Assembly: GCA_021777225.1 (NCBI GenBank)
Contig: JAJYDQ010000016.1
Span: forward strand, 1-58,873
Source of the DNA: Deltaproteobacteria bacterium
GTDB taxonomy: Bacteria; Desulfobacterota; Desulfomonilia; Desulfomonilales; Desulfomonilaceae
Length of the DNA stretch: 58,873 nt
Direction of reading: 5' to 3'
The notes below the pieces were generated by a model. That model saw nothing but the letters and a program-made list of their open reading frames with translations. It had not been told where the DNA came from and ran no database searches. The position numbers and the translations under genes were made by a program. This document shows, in pieces, positions 1-8,292 of the stretch (position 1 is the first letter of the stretch; each line of letters begins with the position of its first letter).

Positions 1-1185
1 TCTGCGAATTCAGCGTCTACAGGGGGCTTTCCTTTTCTGAACAATTTCTGGCAGCAAGGACCGGCTGGGCTCCAGAACCGAATCGATCTTTCTTTTGGGC
101 TGGGATACCGCAAGCTGTTCGGAAACAACGCGCTGCTAGGAGTATACGGTTTTTATGATTCTACGCGATTGTCAGGCTCATGGAGGTCCGCTGGCAGTGT
201 TGGAGTACAAGCTGCAGCCAATGGACCCGGCGATTCGGCTGTAGACCTCAATGTCAATTACTATTCCGATTCTTATGTAGGTTTCGACTCACGTGGAAGC
301 GTTTTCCCGACTTATAACCTTTTTGGTGCGATCGCTCATGGTGAAGGCAACTACGACTTAGAAGCCGGTGTTTCTCAGCCGTTTTTCAATCACGCATATG
401 ATCTTAGGCTAAAGTTGGCCGGCTATCGGTATGACCTCGGAAACTCCAAAGTTCATGGCCTACGCACAGGCGCCGATGTCACAACAGCCGATGGAGTGTT
501 CAAGGTTTCCGCTGAATACGGCAATGATCGCCTTATAGGTCAGTATGGGCAGATCGGCGCATATGTTAATATCGGCTTCCAGGCTGAAAACATTGTCAAA
601 GGTGAAAGCCCGTTTACCAAGCCGGAACCAATATTCAAGAGCCCTCGACACTTGAGGCAATTGGCGTCTCAGCCAGCCAAGCGCAATTGGCGGAAACCGT
701 CTGCGGTCATTGCCAACGCAAAATGTGAAGGATTACCGGATGATTCACAGTTTAGTGTCGGATATAGCAAGTCTTGTTTTTATACCGGCTTTCCTATAGC
801 TTCAACTGAATGCACTGCCCAGGGTCGTCTCCTCGTGTCGGATACTCCTGGCGGCCAATGGGTAAATTCGTACGACGCTGCTTGGCTCACAAACCCACAA
901 ATAGGTGGTGGTAGTAATTACTATACCAATATTCAGCCAATGGACAAATGCCAGTCTGCTGCGTATGCCAGGGCAGCCGAAGGTGATGTATTAATATTTG
1001 TCAGGTGTGGTAACGACCCGATACACAATCCCGGCAGTGTGCTCTGGACCACTGAACTGCCCACTTTACTACAAAATCCAAACGTTACCAGCATTGAAGC
1101 CTATGACAACTGCCCTACTAAAACCGGTCCGTGTGTTACCGGTCCTGGAAGTTCAGTTTGGTGCAACGAGGTTAAATATAAGTAG
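1..1185 (+). CDS. Inverse autotransporter (intimin/invasin-type) outer-membrane protein, 5' truncated
   Basis: The frame is open from base 1, so the gene begins upstream of the window; an internal TTG at 169 is not a credible start. The first ~200 residues alternate aromatic and small residues as in beta-barrel strands and contain a stretch typical of inverse autotransporter barrels (YGFYDSTRLSGSWRSAG, around bases 145-195). Family knowledge: such barrels sit in the outer membrane and export a C-terminal passenger. From about base 640 the sequence changes to a ~180-residue region with eight cysteines, an even number that would suit four disulfides in an exposed passenger. I do not recognise that region. 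The N-terminal signal and LysM-type parts expected in the family lie outside the window. It ends at TAG 1183-1185. Confidence 0.7.
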   Translation, partial: SANSASTGGFPFLNNFWQQGPAGLQNRIDLSFGLGYRKLFGNNALLGVYGFYDSTRLSGSWRSAGSVGVQAAANGPGDSAVDLNVNYYSDSYVGFDSRGSVFPTYNLFGAIAHGEGNYDLEAGVSQPFFNHAYDLRLKLAGYRYDLGNSKVHGLRTGADVTTADGVFKVSAEYGNDRLIGQYGQIGAYVNIGFQAENIVKGESPFTKPEPIFKSPRHLRQLASQPAKRNWRKPSAVIANAKCEGLPDDSQFSVGYSKSCFYTGFPIASTECTAQGRLLVSDTPGGQWVNSYDAAWLTNPQIGGGSNYYTNIQPMDKCQSAAYARAAEGDVLIFVRCGNDPIHNPGSVLWTTELPTLLQNPNVTSIEAYDNCPTKTGPCVTGPGSSVWCNEVKYK

Positions 1186-1296
1186 TCTTTACATCCAAGT
1201 TTTCTCCCATTGAAGCAAGTGATTTAATTTACTACGAGATCTCCAGTAAATGGTTTGCAAAGTGAATACGTGTTGACCTTTGGTTTATAGGAGGTT

Positions 1297-1368
1297 ATGT
1301 CAAGAGTCGGTCTAATCCACCCCTTGAGTCAGGTGGCGCATACCACGTTACACTTAGTCAGGCTATAA
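1297..1368 (+). CDS. Possible 23-codon leader ORF upstream of asnS
   Basis: ATG at 1297 follows an AGGAGG at 1289-1294 and opens 23 codons ending TAA at 1366-1368, 10 bases before the proposed TTG start of asnS. The spacing from AGGAGG to ATG (2 bases) is shorter than usual. The peptide (MSRVGLIHPLSQVAHTTLHL then VRL) has no Asn codons, so classical attenuation by asparagine is not supported. An alternative reading is a promoter: TTGACC 1273-1278 and TATGTC 1296-1301 are 17 bases apart, which would place this ORF across the -10. Both readings are weak. Confidence 0.2.
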   Translation: MSRVGLIHPLSQVAHTTLHLVRL

Positions 1369-1378
1369 CAAAAACATT

Positions 1379-2707
1379 TTGTGCGTATTGATTGAGGATT
1401 GTCTTCATATGCGTGATGACGGTGAAACAATAGATAGAATGCCTGAATTTCTGGGCAAAACATCAAAACTCTTTGGCTGGGTAGCGAACCGGCGGTCATC
1501 GGGTAAGATCCGGTTCCTGCAACTTCGGGACGGTACTGGCGTTATCCAGTGCGTTGTCATGGCGGACAGAGTAAGCCCGGAAGTGTTCGAATTGGTCGAT
1601 CATATTCCTTATGAATCATCTGTGATAGTGACTGGCCAAGTCCAAAAAGACCCCAGATCACCGATCGGTTTTGAGATTGCGGTCGACAACATCGAGGTGA
1701 TTTCGGAGGCGTTACCCTACCCTATCTCGAAAAAGGATCATGGGGTAGCGTTCCTGATGGATCACCGTCACTTGTGGCTAAGATCCTCGAGACAAAATGC
1801 GCTCATGAAGATACGCTCGGTCTTGACCCGATCAGCACGAGCATATTTTGACGAACTCGGGTTTATCTCCGTCGAGGCCCCGATCCTTACTCCAACAGCG
1901 TGCGAGGGGACAACTTCCCTGTTCGAGGTAGCCTACTTCGATAGGTCAGCATACCTGACTCAATCAGGCCAGTTGTATGGTGAAGCGGCGGCCATGGCCC
2001 TCGGGAAAATATATGTTTACGGTCCAACCTTCAGGGCTGAGAAGTCAAAAACACGACGACACCTGACCGAATTCTGGATGATAGAACCTGAGATGGCTTT
2101 TTGGGAGTTACCTGAGGCAATAGACCTTGCTGAAGGACTCATCTGCAAAATAGTCTCCGATGTACTTCACGAATGCGCCACACAGTTGAAAATTCTTGAA
2201 AGAGACATATCCAGACTTGAACTTGTCAAGCCACCCTTCCCCCGGCTCACATACACTGAAGCCATAGACATATTAAAACAAAAAGGCGTGGCCATAGAAT
2301 GGGGGGCAGACATGGGGGGCGACGAAGAATCCGTGCTATCAGAAACCTTTGACAAACCGGTGTTTGTCACTCATTATCCTGCTGATATTAAGGCCTTTTA
2401 CATGAAAAGGGATTCATCCAACCAACGACTCGCTCTCGCGGTGGACCTATTAGCTCCAGAAGGTTATGGAGAAATAATTGGTGGTGGGCAACGTGAGGAA
2501 TCGCTCGAAGCTTTGGAACAACGAATTGATGAACACGGACTGGATAAGCAGCCTCTGGAATGGTACCTCGATCTAAGACGATATGGCTCCGTGCCTCACG
2601 CCGGCTTCGGAATGGGAATTGAACGAGCCCTGGCATGGATAGCTGGAATACATCATGTGCGAGAGACTATCGCATTCCCCAGGCTACTGGATAGGCTATA
2701 CCCGTAA
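1379..2707 (+). CDS. asnS: Asparaginyl-tRNA synthetase
   Basis: Charges tRNA-Asn with asparagine in the cytoplasm; class II aminoacyl-tRNA synthetase. An N-terminal OB-fold anticodon-binding domain (about residues 20-115, including GWVANRRSSGKIRFLQLRDG) precedes the catalytic core. Motif 2 reads FRAEKSKTRRHLTEFWMIEP, the form typical of AsnRS rather than AspRS, and motif 3 is GFGMGIERAL near the C-terminus. At 442 residues the length is normal. The frame is closed upstream by TAG at 1355, so the start is TTG 1379 or ATG 1409; TTG keeps the VLIEDCL segment that aligns with the family's N-terminus, but no clear ribosome-binding site precedes it. It is convergent with infC. Confidence 0.92.
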   Translation: MCVLIEDCLHMRDDGETIDRMPEFLGKTSKLFGWVANRRSSGKIRFLQLRDGTGVIQCVVMADRVSPEVFELVDHIPYESSVIVTGQVQKDPRSPIGFEIAVDNIEVISEALPYPISKKDHGVAFLMDHRHLWLRSSRQNALMKIRSVLTRSARAYFDELGFISVEAPILTPTACEGTTSLFEVAYFDRSAYLTQSGQLYGEAAAMALGKIYVYGPTFRAEKSKTRRHLTEFWMIEPEMAFWELPEAIDLAEGLICKIVSDVLHECATQLKILERDISRLELVKPPFPRLTYTEAIDILKQKGVAIEWGADMGGDEESVLSETFDKPVFVTHYPADIKAFYMKRDSSNQRLALAVDLLAPEGYGEIIGGGQREESLEALEQRIDEHGLDKQPLEWYLDLRRYGSVPHAGFGMGIERALAWIAGIHHVRETIAFPRLLDRLYP

Positions 2708-2738
2708 TTCATTCTACGGACATAGCCCTCTATCCATG

Positions 2739-2769
2739 CTTCGACAGCGGTTTCTCGCTTGAATCGAAG
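2739..2769. terminator. Possible bidirectional hairpin between asnS and infC
   Basis: CTTCGA (2739-2744) can pair with TCGAAG (2764-2769), and inside it AGCG pairs with CGCT, giving an interrupted stem in the short gap between two convergent genes. No clear T-run follows on either side, so assignment as a terminator rests mainly on position. Confidence 0.3.
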
Positions 2770-2784
2770 AGATCTAACAAGTTC

Positions 2785-3321
2785 CTATTTTGGCGCTAAA
2801 ACCATAGTCATATTCCGACCTTCAAGTTTTGGCGGCTGCTCTATCTCGACGCTGTCGCTGATGAGTTCTCTCAGTTTGTTCATTAGCGTGCTCGCTAATT
2901 CAGGGTGCGTAATTTCCCGTCCCCGAAACATGATTGTCACTTTGACCTTGCAGGATTCCGAAATGAAACGTTTGATCTGTTTGACCTTGTGTTCAAGGTC
3001 ATGTTCCTCAGTTTTGGGTCGAAGTTTGACTTCCTTCAGGACAACAGTCGCCTGTTTTTTCTTACGTTCATGGTCCTTTTTGGTCTCTTCAAACCGAAAC
3101 TTGCCATAATCCATGATCTTGCACACGGGCGGATCGACATTGGACGCAACCTCAACGAGATCAAGCCCATATTCCTCGGCCCTCCGTAGCGCTTCAGCGA
3201 CGTCCAAAATACCCAATTGTTCACCTTCAGGTGATATCGCTCGCACCTGTGCGGCGCGAATCTTTTGGTTCACCCTGACCTTGGGTTCCGCAACCACGGA
3301 GCCTCTTGGTCTTCCTTTCAT
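2785..3321 (-). CDS. infC: Translation initiation factor IF-3
   Basis: Binds the 30S subunit, keeps it apart from 50S and proofreads initiator tRNA and start codon. The N-domain (VRVNQKIRAAQVRAISPEGE, VDPPVCKIMDYGKFRFE) and the C-domain (KEVKLRPKTEEHDL, KVKVTIMFRGREITHPEL) are both intact. ATG at 3321 has a GGGGG run about 8 bases upstream and gives 178 residues; an in-frame TTG two codons earlier lies too close to that run. The rare AUU start famous for this gene occurs here only out of frame. It lies 54 bases behind thrS on the same strand, so the two are probably cotranscribed. The usual followers rpmI and rplT are absent; the next gene is asnS on the other strand. Confidence 0.95.
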   Translation of the reverse strand: MKGRPRGSVVAEPKVRVNQKIRAAQVRAISPEGEQLGILDVAEALRRAEEYGLDLVEVASNVDPPVCKIMDYGKFRFEETKKDHERKKKQATVVLKEVKLRPKTEEHDLEHKVKQIKRFISESCKVKVTIMFRGREITHPELASTLMNKLRELISDSVEIEQPPKLEGRNMTMVLAPK

Positions 3322-3375
3322 GCGCAATGCCCCCTTGTAACTGAAAAAGAAGTCATTAATTTTCCCTTTCTGAAC

Positions 3376-5322
3376 TCAGAAAGAGCGCAACTCAATTTGT
3401 TGTTTCAATGAATTGATGAATTCCGCAAGGTCTACCGTAATTGTAGAATCTTGCCCACGTTTCCTTACAGCGATATTAAGGTTTTCCAATTCCTTGTCAC
3501 CTAGTATGACCATGTAGGGAATTTTTTGATTACGAGCCTCTCGAATCTTAAACCCAATTTTTTCATTCCTTAGGTCAATCTCAACACGAATGCCCTGTTC
3601 CTTAAGAGTTTCAGCGATCTCAACAGCATAGCTGTCGGTCCTGTCAGTAATTGTAAGGACCATGACCTGGACCGGAGCTAACCAAAGAGGAAAGGCTCCT
3701 GAATAATGTTCGATCAATACCCCAAGAAAACGTTCTATAGCGCCTAGTACCACTCTATGAATCATGACTGGTCTCTTTCGAGATCCGTCTGCGTCCACAT
3801 ATGTCAACCCGAAACGTTCGGGTAACGTAAAATCGCATTGAATCGTAGCGCATTGCCACGATCTAGCCAGAGCGTCGGTGAGCTTGATATCGATCTTTGG
3901 CCCGTAAAAGGCCCCGTCGCCTTCATTGATTTCATATGGGAGTTCTAAGGCCTGCAGGGCTTTCTCCAGTGCGATAGTAGCTCGGTCCCAGTCCTCATCT
4001 GAGCCAATAGATTTTTCAGGGCGCGTGCTCAATTCCATCGTGAAATTGAACCCGAATATTCCCATGACATCTTTTACAAAATTTATAATCCCAAGAATTT
4101 CACTATTAAGCTGATCGGGCGTGCAAAGTATGTGAGCGTCATCTTGAGTAAATTGCCGGACTCTGAGTAAGCCGTGAAGCACTCCGCTCTTTTCATGTCT
4201 GTGAACAGTTCCAAGCTCGAAATATCGAATTGGCAGATCGCGGTACGAACGAATCTTGGATTTATAAATAATCATGTGCGAAAGGCAATTCATCGGCTTG
4301 ATACCATAGTCGATCTCGTCTACAGTAGTAAAATACATGTTTTCCCGGTAGTTATCGAAATGACCGGACTTTTCCCATAATTCCCGTTTAAGGATTTGCG
4401 GGCCGACAACCATTTGGTAACCTCTTTTGAGATGTTCTTTTCGTTCGAACTCCTCAATGAGGTATCTTAACATAGCGCCTTTGGGGTGCCATATTACCAT
4501 GCCAGGACCAGCCTCGTCGGAGATGGAGAAAAGATCCAACTCTTTTCCGAGCTTCCTGTGATCTCGACGTTTGGCTTCTTCCAGCAACTCCAGGTAGCGC
4601 TTCAGTTCCTCCTTTGACGGGAAAGCCGTGCCGTAAATCCTCTGGAGCATTCTGTTGCGCTCGTCACCCCGCCAGTACGCCCCCGCCACTTTTGTCAGCT
4701 TAAAAGCTTTAACAGACCCGGAACTCGGTATATGAGGTCCTCTACAGAGGTCAGTAAAGTTTCCCTGTGAATACAAGTTCACTTCTTCGGCTTCTATCCC
4801 CTCAATCAATTCTACCTTGTAATTTTCACCGAGTTCCCGGAAAAACTGAATCGCCTCTTCTTTGGGCAGGACTACTTTCCTGAAAGGAAGCTTACTCTTG
4901 ATGATTTCTTTCATACGGACTTCAATTTTTTCGAGATCATCAGGAGTAAAAGGCCTTGGAGAATCGAAATCATAATAAAATCCATCGGCTATAGCCGGCC
5001 CTATAGTTACTTTTACCTCAGGGAATAGCTCCTTAACTGCTTGCGCCATAATATGGGCGGTGGAGTGCCTTAGGATCTCAAGGCCCTTGGGGGTATTGAC
5101 AGATATAAAATCCACCTTGCCCGATTCCATGACAGGAGAGTGGAGATCAGTCTGTTTCCCATTTATTTCCGCAGCTAAAATCTCAGACTTGTTAGATGGA
5201 TAAACATCTTTCAAGATTTCAGCGGCAGTAATTCCTGGACCATATGTCTTAGCAGTGTCTTGGACAAGAATTTCTATGGAGGGATTCATGTTTGGGAATG
5301 CTCTAGCGCTATAATCGTCCAT
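3376..5322 (-). CDS. thrS: Threonyl-tRNA synthetase
   Basis: Charges tRNA-Thr and edits mis-acylated Ser-tRNA. Domains in order: TGS domain (about residues 12-75), second additional/editing domain with [11 protein letters not shown], class II catalytic core ([20 protein letters not shown], then [16 protein letters not shown], then [13 protein letters not shown]) and C-terminal anticodon-binding domain. The Cys of KPMNCLSH, a His in the RHEKSG/LHG segment and the His of MIHR are the expected Zn ligands for reading threonine. Full length at 648 residues. The start is uncertain: ATG 5322 precedes the TGS domain by 14 residues, and a strong AGGAGG (about 5355-5360) lies too far upstream to serve it directly. 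First gene of the thrS-infC unit, 59 bases behind tRNA-Val. Confidence 0.95.
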   Translation of the reverse strand: MDDYSARAFPNMNPSIEILVQDTAKTYGPGITAAEILKDVYPSNKSEILAAEINGKQTDLHSPVMESGKVDFISVNTPKGLEILRHSTAHIMAQAVKELFPEVKVTIGPAIADGFYYDFDSPRPFTPDDLEKIEVRMKEIIKSKLPFRKVVLPKEEAIQFFRELGENYKVELIEGIEAEEVNLYSQGNFTDLCRGPHIPSSGSVKAFKLTKVAGAYWRGDERNRMLQRIYGTAFPSKEELKRYLELLEEAKRRDHRKLGKELDLFSISDEAGPGMVIWHPKGAMLRYLIEEFERKEHLKRGYQMVVGPQILKRELWEKSGHFDNYRENMYFTTVDEIDYGIKPMNCLSHMIIYKSKIRSYRDLPIRYFELGTVHRHEKSGVLHGLLRVRQFTQDDAHILCTPDQLNSEILGIINFVKDVMGIFGFNFTMELSTRPEKSIGSDEDWDRATIALEKALQALELPYEINEGDGAFYGPKIDIKLTDALARSWQCATIQCDFTLPERFGLTYVDADGSRKRPVMIHRVVLGAIERFLGVLIEHYSGAFPLWLAPVQVMVLTITDRTDSYAVEIAETLKEQGIRVEIDLRNEKIGFKIREARNQKIPYMVILGDKELENLNIAVRKRGQDSTITVDLAEFINSLKQQIELRSF

Positions 5323-5381
5323 TCCCGAAGGGTTGATAACATCTACCGAGATTGCCTCCTATTAATCCAATTTCGTTCTAG

Positions 5382-5456
5382 TGGTAGGCGCGTGGGGATT
5401 TGAACCCCAGACCCTCACCGCGTCAAGGTGATGCTCTCCCCCTGAGCTACGCGCCT
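5382..5456 (-). tRNA. tRNA-Val (anticodon GAC)
   Basis: Folded by eye: acceptor AGGCGCG/CGCGCCT, D-arm GCTC...GAGC, anticodon stem TCACC/GGTGA with loop TTGACGC (anticodon GAC), T-arm TGGGG/CCCCA with loop TTCAAAT, discriminator A and encoded CCA at 5382-5384. All four stems pair. GAC reads valine codons GUC/GUU. It lies just upstream of thrS on the same strand. Confidence 0.95.
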
Positions 5457-5470
5457 AAATGTATCGGTAA

Positions 5471-5499
5471 CGATTAACAAGGGCGACGCCACTTGTCAA
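5471..5499 (-). promoter_or_regulatory. Sigma-70 type promoter for tRNA-Val
   Basis: On the minus strand a perfect TTGACA (5494-5499) is followed after 17 bases by TAATCG (5471-5476). A start a few bases further on would lie within about 10 bases of the mature tRNA 5' end (5456). The -10 match is weak; the position is the main support. It may also serve thrS-infC. Confidence 0.4.
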
Positions 5500-5530
5500 G
5501 TTAAAATCTTCTCATGATTCCAGTTGAACA

Positions 5531-6196
5531 TCATCTCATTGAATATCGGCCGTCAGTAGCCGCGTTTTTGCCGGAAACACATGTGCGTCCTTCAACTATT
5601 AGTTTCTGCAACATAGCTTGAGCTGAAGCGGCGTCCCATCTAGCCGGACCAACACTGTAACCAACTGCGGAACCTCTACAATCTACAATATAGGTGGTGG
5701 GGAAACCCGGTACTTCCAATATGGCTTCCTGCTTTGGATTAACCAGAAATGATGTCCTTTTTCCGGCCATTTCAACCACTCGCAGGCTAAAACCACGTCC
5801 ACCGTCAAAAAGGATCGAAAACGGGGTCCTGGTCGTGGCTGCGTACCTTTGTATGGAAGACGGAGGATCTACAAGGTTGACCCCAAGTATCTCCAACCCA
5901 GAACCACTGTATGCCCTTTTCAGGTTCTCCAAGAGCGGTTCCTCCATCTTACACGCAGGACAAGTAATGGACCAGAAATGCAGCAGTACGACCTTACCTC
6001 TGTAATCATTGAGTGACACAGTCTGACCAGTAGGAGTCTTAAGGACAAGGTCCGAAACTTTGTGGGGTTTCGGATAGAGATAGATATTTGCTTGCGTCAG
6101 TGGATCAGAAGCGTTTGAAATAGCGATTGGAATTATAAAGGCCATCAGCGAGAGTGAGGTAATGATCATTATAGAATAGCGAAGTGGACGGGTCAT
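5531..6196 (-). CDS. Membrane-anchored or periplasmic thioredoxin-like protein (TlpA/ResA type)
   Basis: Thiol-disulfide oxidoreductase of the TlpA/ResA/AhpC-like group, probably periplasmic. A hydrophobic N-terminal segment (YSIMIITSLSLMAFIIPIAI) is a signal or anchor. The thioredoxin fold carries the CPAC redox motif (SITCPACKMEEP) and the conserved cis-proline region GFPTTYIVD. ATG at 6196 is chosen because GGAGG lies just upstream; a longer frame to 6259 lacks this. 221 residues, usual for the family. There is an insertion between the redox motif and GFPTTY (FDGGRGFSLRVVEMAG and following), longer than in minimal thioredoxins. Likely partners are cytochrome c maturation or periplasmic reductases, but no such gene adjoins it. 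Confidence 0.8.
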   Translation of the reverse strand: MTRPLRYSIMIITSLSLMAFIIPIAISNASDPLTQANIYLYPKPHKVSDLVLKTPTGQTVSLNDYRGKVVLLHFWSITCPACKMEEPLLENLKRAYSGSGLEILGVNLVDPPSSIQRYAATTRTPFSILFDGGRGFSLRVVEMAGKRTSFLVNPKQEAILEVPGFPTTYIVDCRGSAVGYSVGPARWDAASAQAMLQKLIVEGRTCVSGKNAATDGRYSMR

Positions 6197-6291
6197 CGGT
6201 CCTCCATTTCTATGTAACATTTGTATATTCAATTTATAATATAGATTGGGTGATGTCAATCCTTTTTTGAATTCCCTTTTTAGCTTCAGAG

Positions 6292-6320
6292 ACTAATACT
6301 TCCCACACTAATACTTCCCA
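6292..6320. repeat. 15-bp tandem duplication in a divergent promoter region
   Basis: ACTAATACTTCCCA occurs at 6292-6305 and again at 6307-6320, a perfect 14-base repeat with a 15-base period. It lies just upstream of the proposed promoter of the HPr kinase-like gene and could be a paired binding site or a replication slip. Confidence 0.6.
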
Positions 6321-6323
6321 TAT

Positions 6324-6352
6324 TTGTCCATACAGCCACGCCGTGCTATATT
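6324..6352 (+). promoter_or_regulatory. Possible sigma-70 promoter of the hprK-like gene
   Basis: TTGTCC (6324-6329), 17 bases, TATATT (6347-6352). Transcription would begin at or next to the ATG at 6358, implying a leaderless or nearly leaderless message; consistent with that, the only SD-like bases (GAGG) sit one base from the ATG. Confidence 0.3.
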
Positions 6353-6357
6353 GAGGT

Positions 6358-6813
6358 ATGAAAGAACGAATTGTGTTTCAAGGAACGCTGGTCAATGTTC
6401 ACGGAATTGGGGTTCTCATTGTAGGACAACCCGGTATTGGAAAATCATTGGCAGCCATCAACCTGATGAGATCCGGACACAAATTGATCGCTGATGATCT
6501 CCTGGCGATATCAAAACAGGAACCTGAAAAACTCGTGGGACAGGCCCTTGAAGAAAATGTTCGGATTGAGGTCCGAGGATTAGGAATATTTGAAGCACGG
6601 TCCCTTTTCGAGGACGCAGTGGAAAAGTCCTGCCAAATCGACATGATGGTTGAACTCACATCCTATCTCTCGGAGAGAGACGCAGGGCGTATTGGGCTGA
6701 ATATAACTCAAACGAGTATAATGGGTTGCTTCCTTGACAAAATATTGGTTCCACTACCATCCGGCATGGACCCTGGTTTGTTGGTCGAGTTGATTGTCCG
6801 TACCCGAAAATGA
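6358..6813 (+). CDS. Single-domain HPr kinase/phosphorylase-like protein
   Basis: Resembles only the C-terminal catalytic domain of HPr(Ser) kinase/phosphorylase, which phosphorylates HPr on a regulatory serine using ATP. Visible are the P-loop GQPGIGKS (around residues 23-30), the IADD segment and the family signature IEVRGLGIF. The usual N-terminal ~130-residue domain is missing, as in the short alphaproteobacterial HprK forms, so at 151 residues this is probably a genuine short form and not a broken gene. It is followed within 11 bases by rapZ and then by PTS components, which supports a role in PTS regulation. No HPr or Enzyme I gene lies in the window. Confidence 0.75.
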   Translation: MKERIVFQGTLVNVHGIGVLIVGQPGIGKSLAAINLMRSGHKLIADDLLAISKQEPEKLVGQALEENVRIEVRGLGIFEARSLFEDAVEKSCQIDMMVELTSYLSERDAGRIGLNITQTSIMGCFLDKILVPLPSGMDPGLLVELIVRTRK

Positions 6814-6823
6814 TGGAGCAAAT

Positions 6824-7714
6824 TTGAGCAAGCGCAAAATAGTTATTGTTACTGGATTGTCGGGGTCTGGAAAATCAACAGTAGCCCGAACCTTAGAAGA
6901 CCTGGGATATTTCTGTGTGGACAACCTACCCGTTGATCTGGCGCCCAAACTCATAGAATTGATGGACACCGGTGGAACAGAACTACAAAAAATAGCCCTG
7001 ATCATCGACCTAAGACAGCGAAGGTTTTTCCCCAGGTACTCGAGCATATTAGACTCACTGGAATTGCGAGACACATCATTAGAAATTTTGTTCCTTGACG
7101 CCAGAGATGAGGTCTTGATTCGACGTTTCAGTGAGACTAGAAGGCAGCATCCCCTGGCAATCGACGGCGACGTAACCGAGGGCATAAAAAAAGAAAGATC
7201 AGAACTGAAAGAGATCCGGGATAGAGCCTACAGGATTATTGACACATCCGATATAACCGTCCATGAACTTCGGGACGATATTAAGAAAATTTACGGCGAC
7301 GTGCGTTCAGGAGAACTCCAAATACAGGTAAATGCATTTGGCTTTGGTAAAGGGATCCCTCTTGAATCCGACCTCGTTTTTGACGTTCGCTTTCTGCCCA
7401 ACCCATTTTTCGTGCAGCAACTCAAGGAAAAAGATGGTAGAAACAGTGAGGTCGTGGAATGGATATTGGAAAAACCTGTGACCGGTGTGTTTATTGAAAA
7501 AATTTATGACCTGTTAAATTTTCTTTTGCCTCTTTACATAAAAGAGGGAAAACAGTACTTTACTGTCTCAATTGGTTGTACCGGGGGTCGTCACAGGTCT
7601 GTAGTAATCGCATCCTTGCTGGCTAACAGGCTAGTGACTCAAGGTTATCACAACGTGCGCCTCAAATTACGCGAACTCGGGGTAGAGTCGCGTGTAAAAG
7701 GCGACGGATCCTGA
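6824..7714 (+). CDS. rapZ: RNase adapter/nucleotide-binding protein RapZ (YvcJ family)
   Basis: P-loop NTPase of the RapZ/YvcJ family; in E. coli it binds the sRNA GlmZ and presents it to RNase E, linking cell-wall amino-sugar supply to gene control. Seen here: Walker A GLSGSGKST, the DNLPVDLAPKL segment, RRQHPLA, and the C-terminal signature IGCTGGRHRSV. TTG at 6824 is preferred because GGAG lies 6 bases upstream; the longer frame from 6794 overlaps the previous gene. 296 residues is normal (about 285). Its place between the HPr kinase-like gene and PTS genes matches a common proteobacterial arrangement. Confidence 0.92.
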   Translation: MSKRKIVIVTGLSGSGKSTVARTLEDLGYFCVDNLPVDLAPKLIELMDTGGTELQKIALIIDLRQRRFFPRYSSILDSLELRDTSLEILFLDARDEVLIRRFSETRRQHPLAIDGDVTEGIKKERSELKEIRDRAYRIIDTSDITVHELRDDIKKIYGDVRSGELQIQVNAFGFGKGIPLESDLVFDVRFLPNPFFVQQLKEKDGRNSEVVEWILEKPVTGVFIEKIYDLLNFLLPLYIKEGKQYFTVSIGCTGGRHRSVVIASLLANRLVTQGYHNVRLKLRELGVESRVKGDGS

Positions 7715-7826
7715 GTTATGAATTTAAAGTCATGAGCTATTAGTGTAGATTTCTCGGGCGCGTGAGAAACACGGTTTCGTCATCTTGTAGATGAAGCTCC
7801 TGTTAGCTCACAGAAAGATCGTTATG

Positions 7827-8246
7827 ATGATAGGAATTATCGTGTTGACTCACGGGGAACTGGGAATCAAATTCCTCGACACGGCTCGTCTGATCGGTTT
7901 GACATCCGACGAGGGGGTTACTGCTTTATCCATAGATCCCAACAGCTCCCCGGACACTCTCCGAGAACAGGTTGCAAAAGCCATAGCCAAAACAAACTCC
8001 GGTTCCGGGATCCTTATACTGACAGACCTCTTTGGAGGAACCCCAACAAACGTGTCATTGTCCTTTTTGGAAGAAGGACGTGTTGAAGTAGTGACGGGAT
8101 TAAATTTGCCAATGCTTATCAAGTCGGTCAATTCGCGCAATGATCACGACTTGACTGGTCTGGCTCAACTTGCCGCAGACGCGGGAAAAGAAAATATTTA
8201 CAGAGCTTCAGATGTTTTAAAACAAAGGCGAAACCGCGGGACCTGA
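7827..8246 (+). CDS. PTS mannose-family EIIA component
   Basis: Phosphocarrier of a mannose-class phosphotransferase system: takes phosphate from HPr-His and hands it to EIIB. The catalytic histidine lies in LTHGEL (residue 9), and FGGTPTN is the other hallmark of the fold. ATG 7827 (or 7824) removes an unlikely 12-residue N-terminal extension from an upstream TTG frame. 139 residues, normal for a free-standing EIIA. It is followed by EIIB and EIIC but no EIID, so uptake of a sugar is doubtful and a regulatory role is possible. Confidence 0.88.
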   Translation: MIGIIVLTHGELGIKFLDTARLIGLTSDEGVTALSIDPNSSPDTLREQVAKAIAKTNSGSGILILTDLFGGTPTNVSLSFLEEGRVEVVTGLNLPMLIKSVNSRNDHDLTGLAQLAADAGKENIYRASDVLKQRRNRGT

Positions 8247-8292
8247 TATATTACATGATTAGAATTCGGCAACATACGGGCGGTATTGATCA

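Noticed and set aside
1228-1253. ATTTACT/AGTAAAT hairpin after the autotransporter gene as a terminator
   Set aside because: The arms are A+T-rich, the loop is 11 bases and no T-run follows.
3319-3330. Rare AUU start codon for infC
   Set aside because: ATT exists at 3328-3326 on the minus strand but is out of frame; ATG 3321 with a G-rich site upstream is adequate.
5382-5456. tRNA-Val as an integration site for a mobile element
   Set aside because: No integrase gene or repeated tRNA 3' end was seen in the window.
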